Part shown: one piece after another, positions 56,283 to 64,000 of the stretch
Layout of the letters: every line of letters begins with the position of its first letter
Numbering within the stretch: position 1 is the stretch's first letter
DNA from: Eustoma russellianum
Taxonomy: Eukaryota; Streptophyta; Magnoliopsida; Gentianales; Gentianaceae
Assembly: GCA_036186865.1 (NCBI GenBank)
Contig: AP025047.1
Coordinates: 30,329,173 to 30,393,172 of the forward strand
Direction of reading: 5' to 3'
DNA: 64,000 bases
The notes under the pieces: generated by a model
Databases searched by the model: none
The model's input: only the letters and a program-made list of their open reading frames with translations
What the model was told of the DNA's origin: nothing
Program-made: the position numbers and the translations under genes

Positions 56283-59243
56283 TGTAGGATCTGCAAGGCA
56301 CCACTAGAAGGGGGGGTTGAATAGTGGGTGCGGAAAATGTGGTTTTTAAAATTAGTTTGAACCAAAAACCCAACTTCTGAAAACAGATTCTGTTTTCAGG
56401 ACCAGTTTTAAAACGTTTTTAAAACTAGGTTGTAGGTCTTAAAAAATTCTGAAATTTTGAGATAACTTATCCTCAGATGTTATGAGTGTCTCCTAAAAAT
56501 TTCAGATTTAAATTCAACCTTTAACCCCTTCAAAAATCGTTGGTGGTCAGATTCCGCGAATCTGCCAGAAACGGTAGACTGTTTTGAAAAATTTATTCCT
56601 ATTTGTACTTAACTCCAATTGCTCTGAAATTTTAACCACTAACCCCTTATATGCTATATTTAAATGGTTTGAAACAGTTTTAAAAAATGCTTTTGGGAAG
56701 TTAGTCAAATACGATCAAAGTCTCAACCTTTGCAAGCCTAAAAATCAGACTGCACTAGTCTCAGAACGTTGGACGTTTGAATGACTTATACTTATCCAAA
56801 AGGGTTGAAACTTGCGCCAAAAGAACCTTAACACGTGTATCTATGTTTTCTGAAAGTTTCGTGATTTTTGAAATTCTTTTACTATTTTTACGAACGTGAT
56901 TAAAAACAGTAAACTGTGCTGAAACAGAAAATCAGTGCTAAAAGTAAATGACACCAAGAATTTTATACTGGTTCGGTTATCAACAACCTACTCCAGTCTT
57001 CGAGGAACACCTTCCTTGGTTCACACTAATCACATAACTCAAAAACACCTTACCACAGGGTTGATGGAGTTACACACCAACTCCAACCCTTTACAAACCT
57101 TGTATGTTCAATACAATACGCACGAACACCACCACCTCGCAAGAATGAAGATTGATCACACCTTGATTAATCTTTTACAAAGATATGGAATATGTGGTGG
57201 TCTATAACAAGCCTATTCAAGATTGAAAATATGAAAACAATAGGCTTTCAAGAAGAAGAAAGAAAGATGTAGAAGAAGAAGGAAATGGAAGACTCCTTTT
57301 GCACTTTTGAACTTGTGAGACTTATATTGCTTTTGTTTGGCTTTCTTCTCCTCTTTTTAATCATCATGGCCGCCCCCCTTGGTGTTCTCCCACTCTTGAA
57401 AATTATCTTCTAAGTCTTTGGGAGAATGTATGGTATCATTGTGACATGATCTTGCTTACTTGGCACCTTCTCTTTAGATGATCATTTAACCTTTGCTTAC
57501 TTGGCACTTCATGATTGGTTGAATGTTGTCATCACTTGATGACTAGGAAAATCTGAGAATACCACTTAAAACATGTGCCAAAATCATCATAGAATAATTT
57601 CCATAATTCACAGTATCATCACATAAATTTAGCAAAATAATTTCTCCACAAAATAGGTACAAAAATCGGCCATTAACATTCTTGCACATGCTGAAATTTC
57701 AGCATGTGTTACATTCACTCTTTGTTCAAAATATTGCCTATTTGGCATTGTTTTAATTCAAGAATTCAAAGAATATTTCAATTAACATTTAGTATACAAT
57801 ATTCTCATCATGTATGGAATAAAAGTTAGACACAAATGTGGACTAAATTTCAGCCACTATACATTACAAACATGCTGAAATTTTCAGCATGTGTGATATT
57901 AAAAATATCACCATTTTAATTTCATAATTAAGTCAAAATATTACCATAACATCCTCAATTAATCCTCATGATTCAAGACACAAAATGTAGCTCATTTAAA
58001 GTGATAAAATCGGCCATAACTTTGTGCACATGCTGAAATTTTTAAATCACCAACATTGTGTGATTGATTCTTGACCAATCAATATGCCAACAAGGCTCCA
58101 CATATGCTCCATTTCAGCTTGAGTAGGCGTTGGAATGAAGATAAGACGTTGCTGAATTTTATTTTTACAAACTTTGTAAAATAGTGCATATTTAATAATA
58201 CACACATGTTATATTCCAATCAGCCCTTAATTTAATTTTCTAGAATACTTTAAGATGTATAACATATGTAAAAAGTGTCTAGATACGTGTCATATGACGT
58301 ACCAAAAACGTTCCATGTATTGTGTGCGTAGAAAACCGAATTTTCGATATTTATCGATTACCCGATTTTTCTCTAATTACATTCCAACTTTTGCACATGT
58401 TATATATATTATGTTACACATAATATATACATAATATATACTTTAAATCTCAGCATTTTGCTGGTCTAAAATGGCGCCTAGACATGTGACAAAAATAAAA
58501 TTGGAATCTTCACATTTTGGCCTTAATGTGGGGTGATTTATGTGTGCCAACATGGAAAGTATTTTTGGCTGAAAGTATCACCATTAACACGAAATTTTTG
58601 ATGATTTTTGAGGTGTAGGGGCTGGTCATTTATTTATGGCAAGTACGTGACACGTTGGCAAAGTTTCGGTATTCGCCCGATACGACAATTTTTGGTTTAG
58701 AGCCTTTTAACATGTCGTATTTAATTTGTCATCACCATGTCTTATATCATATGATATAAGACCTGAATATACTCATAAATATGAGTTAAGTATAGTGGTG
58801 TGACGTTAACGTACGTACGTAAAATATATAACGTGTCGGTAGTACGTTGGAATACATGTGTATGTGCCTTTTAAAAAAATCTGAAAATATATGTATTTAT
58901 ATATATGTTGGCGTGTATATTTAATGAAAGGAGGAGGAGAAGACTTTCGTTCCTTAGCCTTGTTGCCTTTGTGCCTTTTCCAAATGTAGCTTCCTTTAAT
59001 GAACTACTTAGTTTAATTAACTAAGTACTTCACTTAATGAACTAGTTTAGTTCATTAATGGTGGCACCTGAAAATAGTGTAAACACAACAAATGTTTGCC
59101 ATATGATGTAAGCTTTAACGCTTCATGGCTCGTGAGTGCGGCAACATTATATATGAGCTAAATAAGGCAAGTAATAAGCAATGTATCATGCATACTTATC
59201 TTATGCTCGTTTTTGCACACATTTAAATCATGTATTTGAAAAT
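56283..59243 (-). repeat. Element E 5' LTR, interrupted by G
   Basis: Partner of 40194-43146. Contains two complete CACATGCTGAAA palindromes (about 57690, 57870); the third (about 58027) has lost one arm together with ~60 bp. The last ~30 bp are cut off by G. Confidence 0.92.
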
Positions 59244-59284
59244 TGTAGAAATAAGAGGGTTTGAGTGATTTCAAAATAAGAAAT

Positions 59285-59326
<42 letters not shown>

Positions 59327-59327
59327 G

Positions 59328-59382
<55 letters not shown>

Positions 59383-62340
59383 AACGTGCATAAGTGTACA
59401 TGTATGCATGATAACTTGCCATTACTTGCCTTATTTAGCTTATATATTATGTTGCCGTACTAACGAGCCATGAAGCATTAAAGCTTACATCATATGGCGA
59501 ACATTTGTTGAGTTTATACTATTTTCAGGTGCCACCATTAATGAAGTACTTAGTTTGATAAACTAAGTAGTTCATTAAAGGAAGATTCATTTGGAAAAGG
59601 CACAAAGGCAACAAGGCCAAGGAAGGAAAGTTCTCTCCTCCTCCCCATCTTATTAAACACGCCATTTATATATATATATATACACTATATATTTTCAGAT
59701 TTTTTAAATAAAGGCACATACACATGTGTTCCAACGTACTACCGACACGTTATATATCTTACGTACGTACGTTAACGTCACACCACTATACTTAACTCAT
59801 GTTTATGAGTATATTCAGGTCTTATATCATATGATATAAGTTATGGTGATGACAAATTAAATACGACACGATAAAAGGTTCTAAACCGAAATTTGTCGTA
59901 TCGGGCGAATACCGAAACTTCGCCAACGTGTCACGTACTTGCCATAAATAAATGGCCAGCCCATATACATCAAAAATTGATGAAAATTTCGTGCTACACA
60001 TGGTGTGATCAGCCAAAAATACTTTCCATGTTGGCACACACAAATCACCCCACATTTAGGCCAAAATGTGAAGATTCCAATTTTAATTTTGTCACATGTT
60101 TATGGTACCACTTTAAATCAGCCAAGTGCTGAAATTTAAAGTATATATTATATATATTATGTATAACATAATATATATATCATGTGCAAAAGTTGGAATT
60201 TAAATTAGAGAAAAATCGGGTAATCGATAAATATCGAAAATTCAGTTTTCTACGCACATAACATGGAACGTTTGTCTTGAACATCATGTGACACGTATCT
60301 AGACACTTTTTACATATAATATACATCTTAAAGTGTTCTAGAAAATTAAATTAAGGGCTGATTGGAATATTACATGTGTGTATTATTAAATGTGCACTAT
60401 TTTACAAAGTTAGCAAAAATAAATTTCAGCACATGTACATACACATTCCAACGTTACTACAGCTGAGATGGAGCACATGTGGAGCCTTGTTAGCATATTG
60501 ATTGGTCAAGGATCAATCATACAATGTTGATGAATCAAAGAGAGAAGCTACAAAAGGTAAGTATTCAACATATACCTCTCTTATGTCACATGCTGAAAAT
60601 TTCAGCATGCTACACACATCTTGGCCGATTTCTTCATGGCTAAGATAACATATTTTGTCAATTTTTATTAAAGGATTAATTGAAGATGTTATGGAAATGA
60701 TTTGAATATTATGTAAGGTAATTAAGTGTGATATTTTACATATCACACATGCTGAAATTTTTCAGCATGTGTGAAGGTTGTGGTGGCCGAATTTTACACT
60801 CTTATTGTGTCCAAGTTCATTCTTCAATTGTTAGCAAGACTTACCATATATGATTGATTCATTTTTATGATAAAAATTCAAAGGAAAATGGTAAATAATC
60901 TGATTTTACTCCATAATGCACATGCTGAAAAATTCAGCATGGCAAGACACTTATTGGCCGATTTTTTGGTTGGAAAAGGAGGATATTTCTTGTCTTGAAA
61001 TTTATGATGGAATTTGTGATTTATGGTATGAATTAATGGTTGATTTTTTGGCAAATATTAAGTGATTATTTTTAGATTTTCCATGTCATCAAATGATGAC
61101 AACATTGAGCCAATAAAGAGGTGCCAAGTAAGCGAAGACTAAATGATGGTCCAATAGAATGATGCCAAGTAAGCAAAGCATTGATGTCTTACACTCTCTC
61201 AAGCACTTAAAAGGAAATTTTCAAGAGGGGGAGATGGCAAGGGGGGACGGCTGCAATGCTATAAGGAGAGAAGAGAAGAACAAACAAATATAACACCAAG
61301 AATTGCATTCTAAAGTGATCAAATTGCCAAGCTCTTCTTCTCCTACATTTTCTTTCTTTCTCTTTCTTGTAAAAAGCCTATTGTTCTTTATATCTTTCAA
61401 TCTTGAATAGGCTTCATATAAACCATCATTCATTCATCTTTGTAAAAGATTGATCAAGGTGTGATCAATCTTCATTCTAGCGAGGTGGTGGTGTTCGTGT
61501 GAATTGTACTCGACATACAAGGTTTGTAAAGGGTTGGAGTTAGGTGTAACTCTATCAACCCTGCGGTAAGGTGTACTGCGTGTGTGTGATTAGTGTGAAC
61601 CAAGGAAGGTGTTCCTTGAAGACTGGAGTAGGTTGTTTATAACCGAACCAGTATAAAATTCTTGGTGCCATTTACTTTCTGCATTTACATTTCAGTTACT
61701 TCACTGTTTATACTTCTTGTTCACCTTCGTAAAAATAGTAAACAATTTTCAAAAATTATAAAAATTTCCAGAAACATACTAGCACGTTCTAGGGTTAATT
61801 TGGCACAAGTTTCAACCCTTTTGGACAAGTATAAGTCAATCAAACATCAAAAGTTCTGAGACTAGTGCAGTCTGATTTTCAGACTTGCAAAGGTTGAGAC
61901 TTTGGTTGTATTTGACCTACTTCCCAAAAGAATTTTCCAAAACTGTTTCAACCCATTTAAATATAGTGTGTGAGGAGTTATTGGTCAAAGTTTCAGATCA
62001 TTTGGACGTTCACACAAATAGGAATTAATTTTTCAAAACCATCTACCGTTTCTGGCAGATTTGCACAATCTGAGTACCAACGGTTTTTGAAGGGGTTAAA
62101 GGTTGAATTTTAATTTGAAATTTTTAGGGGACCCTCATAACATCTGAGGCTAAGTTCTCTCAAAATTTCATAATTTTTGGAGACCTCTAACCTAGTTTTA
62201 AAAACGTTTTAAAACTGGTCCTGAAAACAGAATCTGTTTTCAGAACTTGAATTAGTTAGGTTTAAAGAAATTTTAAAAACCATATTTTCCGCACCATCTA
62301 TTCAACCCCCCCCTTCTAGTGGTGCCTTGCAGATCCTACA
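59244..62340 (+). repeat. 5' LTR of element G
   Basis: About 3.1 kb, starts TGTAGAAATAAGAGGG, ends GCAGATCCTACA. It is the reverse complement of LTR E with clear divergence, an added (TA)n tract (59291-59380) and three CACATGCTGAAA-type palindromes (about 60588, 60744, 60918). GCTATAAGGAG at about 61258 could be its TATA box. Confidence 0.9.
59291..59380. repeat. (TA)n microsatellite in LTR G
   Basis: Two TA runs separated by AACGTTGAA. Absent from the matching place in LTR E. Confidence 0.95.
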
Positions 62341-62356
62341 AGTGGTATCAGAGGGC
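62341..62356 (+). other. Primer binding site of element G
   Basis: AGTGGTATCAGAGG directly follows the LTR; TGGTATCAGAG is the initiator-Met tRNA complement. Confidence 0.9.
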
Positions 62357-62394
62357 AGGAATACTCACTACAAGGAATCCAACGATTCAGTGAG

Positions 62395-64000
62395 ATGGCA
62401 TCCACAAATCTCAAAACCGAACAAGAAGGTATGTCGAGCCAAAGGCCTCCACTTTTTGACGGTGAGTCCTTTATTCAATGGAAACTTAGGATGAAACTTT
62501 TTCTTATGGCTATAGATATAGATCTTTGGTCAATAATTGAAGATGATCCATATGTCCCATCTAATGTATCCACTGTAGACGGAGTTACTTTAGAAGTTAT
62601 TAAAACTAGACAAGAATATACGAGTGATGATAAAAAGAAACTTAGTATGAATGCTAGGGCTATGCAATTGCTTTTAAACGGATTAAGTAAAAGTGAGTCT
62701 AGTTATGTGTCAAATTGTTCGAGTGCACAAGAAATGTGGAGAATTCTAGAAATGAAACACGAAGGCACGAGTCAAGTAAAAGAGTCAAAAATTAATATGC
62801 TCTTGTCTACTCTTGAGTCTTTTAAATTGTTGCCTAATGAGTCGATTGTAGATATGGACCTTCGTTTAACTAACATCTATAACTCTCTTGAGTCTCTTGG
62901 TAAGGCTTTTACTACGCAGGAAAAGGTACAGAAAGTCCTACGAAGCCTTCCTTCGGAATGGGATCCTAAAGTGACTGCTATAGAAGAAAGCAAGGAAACT
63001 AAATCAATAAAAATGGAAGAACTTATTGGCTCACTCAAAGTTTATGAAAACAAACTTACTATTCGGAAATCGGAATCATCTAAACAAGGTAAGACAATTG
63101 CTTTTAAATCAAATGAATACGTCTCCCCTCCCTCCGATCACGTAGATGATAGTGATTCCGAATCGGATAATGATGATTTAATCCTATTGGCTAAAGGACT
63201 AAGAAGATTCATGAGAAAGTCATTTAGAAATAAAAACAAGGGCACTACATCAAAGAGAAATAAAAACAAGTCAAATGATAAGGACATTAAATGTTATGAA
63301 TGCGGCAAACTCGGACACTTATCATATGACTGCCCAAACAAAGAAAAGCAAACTAATAAGTACCCTGACAAGGAGCGGAACAAAAATAGACTCGTCTCAG
63401 ATCCTAAACAAAGGAAACGTGCACTAAAGGCCTCCACCTGGAGTGAGTCATCAGATTCTGAAACTGAGACCGAAGAGGAGATCGCTCAAGTTTGCTTTGC
63501 TTCAAAGGCATCTAATGAGGTATCATCTGATTCTGACTCTGACTCTGAACCTTCTTATGATGATCTTTTTAGTCAGTATCTTGAATTACATAAATTTACT
63601 AAGACTCTCGCAAAAGAAAAGAAACGTTTAATTGAAGACAAGAAACTGTTAGAATCTTCTAACGAGAATCTTGTCGATCAATTAAGCGATTCAAAGAAAG
63701 AGTCTCATGTGTCATCAATGCATTGAAAACCGAGATCTCATCATTAACTTCTCAAAATAATGAAATGAAATCCGAGATTTCAAATCTGAAATCAAGGAAT
63801 ACAGATTTAGAGAAAATGATGAAACAATTCGATACAGGGTCAAACATGCTGCATCGCATCATCTTATCGCAAAAGCATGACAGTGACAAAACTGGATTGG
63901 GATACGTTGATACTAACGAAGTATCAACCAAACCAACCAAGTTTGTTGTGTCTAAGAAAGTAGATACCCCTAAGCCTCAAGTGGCGTCTAAGATGACGCA
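62395..64000 (+). pseudogene. Element G gag, partial, one frameshift
   Basis: Start ATG 62395 (MASTNLKTEQEGMSSQRPPL). The frame is open for 443 codons: WKLRMKLFLMAIDIDLW, MQLLLNGLSKSESSYVSN, LRSLPSEWDPKVTAIEES, MEELIGSLKVYENKL, knuckle CYECGKLGHLSYDC (63292-63333, intact), ASTWSESSDSE, and the coiled-coil start TKTLAKEKKRLIEDKKLLES. Near 63700 one base is missing relative to E's gag, giving a stop at 63724. The frame then continues in +1: LKTEISSLTSQN, KQFDTGSNMLHRIILSQKHD, and KTGLGYVDTN to the window end. It is the best preserved gag here and shows that stops in E and F sit at Trp positions. Confidence 0.9.

Larger units (their letters stand above)
40194..59243 (-). mobile_element. Element E: gag-only Sirevirus-like copia (incomplete at right)
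   Basis: Left LTR 40194-43146 plus 53983-54073, split by F. Right LTR from 56283, interrupted at 59243 by G. The PBS just left of 56283 sets the minus orientation. The 2.2-kb interior (54074-56282) holds five C-rich blocks that are reverse PPTs, then gag pieces, and no protease, integrase, or reverse transcriptase: the sequence passes from the gag C-terminal linker to the PPT region. The left LTR terminus reads TATAGGATC where the right copy has TGTAGGATC. Confidence 0.88.
59244..64000 (+). mobile_element. Element G: Sirevirus-like copia, runs off the window
   Basis: 5' LTR 59244-62340, PBS and gag from 62395, all plus strand. It belongs to E's family in opposite orientation and is inserted in E's right LTR close to its end. 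A 5-bp AAAAT (59239-59243) could be its target duplication, but the other side is outside the window. Confidence 0.9.

Noticed and set aside
59158..59473. Ile/Tyr-rich frames around 59300
   Set aside because: Products of the (TA)n tracts at the start of LTR G.

Overview
This window is plant nuclear DNA, most likely from a eudicot with a large, repeat-rich genome. The evidence is a plant mitochondrial pyruvate carrier gene with GT-AG introns, a fragment of a plant NAC transcription factor, and plant-type Ty1/copia (Tnt1-like and Sirevirus-like), Ty3/gypsy and L1-type retrotransposons. No CRISPR array, operon, bacterial gene, rRNA or tRNA gene was seen. The species cannot be named from the sequence alone.

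Left third (1-18829), host DNA with separate insertions. The window opens in the 3' end of an LTR (1-190). A non-autonomous gypsy-like element, 'I' (534-7818, TSD GATAGC), lies just upstream of an MPC1-like gene (8108-9268) whose exons are well conserved but carry several 1-2 nt indels. A 0.2-kb foldback element lies at 10183-10386. A decayed Tnt1-like copia, 'J' (11562-16659, minus, TSD ATGGA), and a solo Sirevirus-type LTR, 'H' (16809-18298, TSD ATACT), lie downstream of a NAC gene fragment (18540-18829, minus).

Right two thirds (18830-64000), a nested stack of retrotransposons. Gypsy element 'A' starts at 18830, inside the NAC-domain exon. Gypsy 'B' (19487-38479, TSD TGCAC) is inserted in A's LTR. 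Non-autonomous element 'D' (24951-35720, TSD ACTGG) is inserted in B's gag region. An L1-type element carrying only ORF1 (32436-34494, 16-bp TSD, poly-A) is inserted in D's right LTR. After A's LTR ends at 40157, a gag-only Sirevirus-like element, 'E' (from 40194, minus), interrupts A's internal region. A full-length Sirevirus-like element, 'F' (43147-53977, plus, TSD GTAAT), sits in E's left LTR. A relative of E in the opposite orientation, 'G' (from 59244, plus), sits in E's right LTR and runs off the window.

No retrotransposon here looks fully coding-competent. F is the most complete: one gag-pol frame broken by six in-frame stops and one frameshift. D, I, E and the L1 element lack most of the enzymes they would need and could only have moved with proteins supplied in trans. 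The host content is one MPC1-like gene, either real or pseudo, and one NAC gene split by A. Insertion order follows from the nesting: A before B before D before the L1 element, and A before E before F and G.
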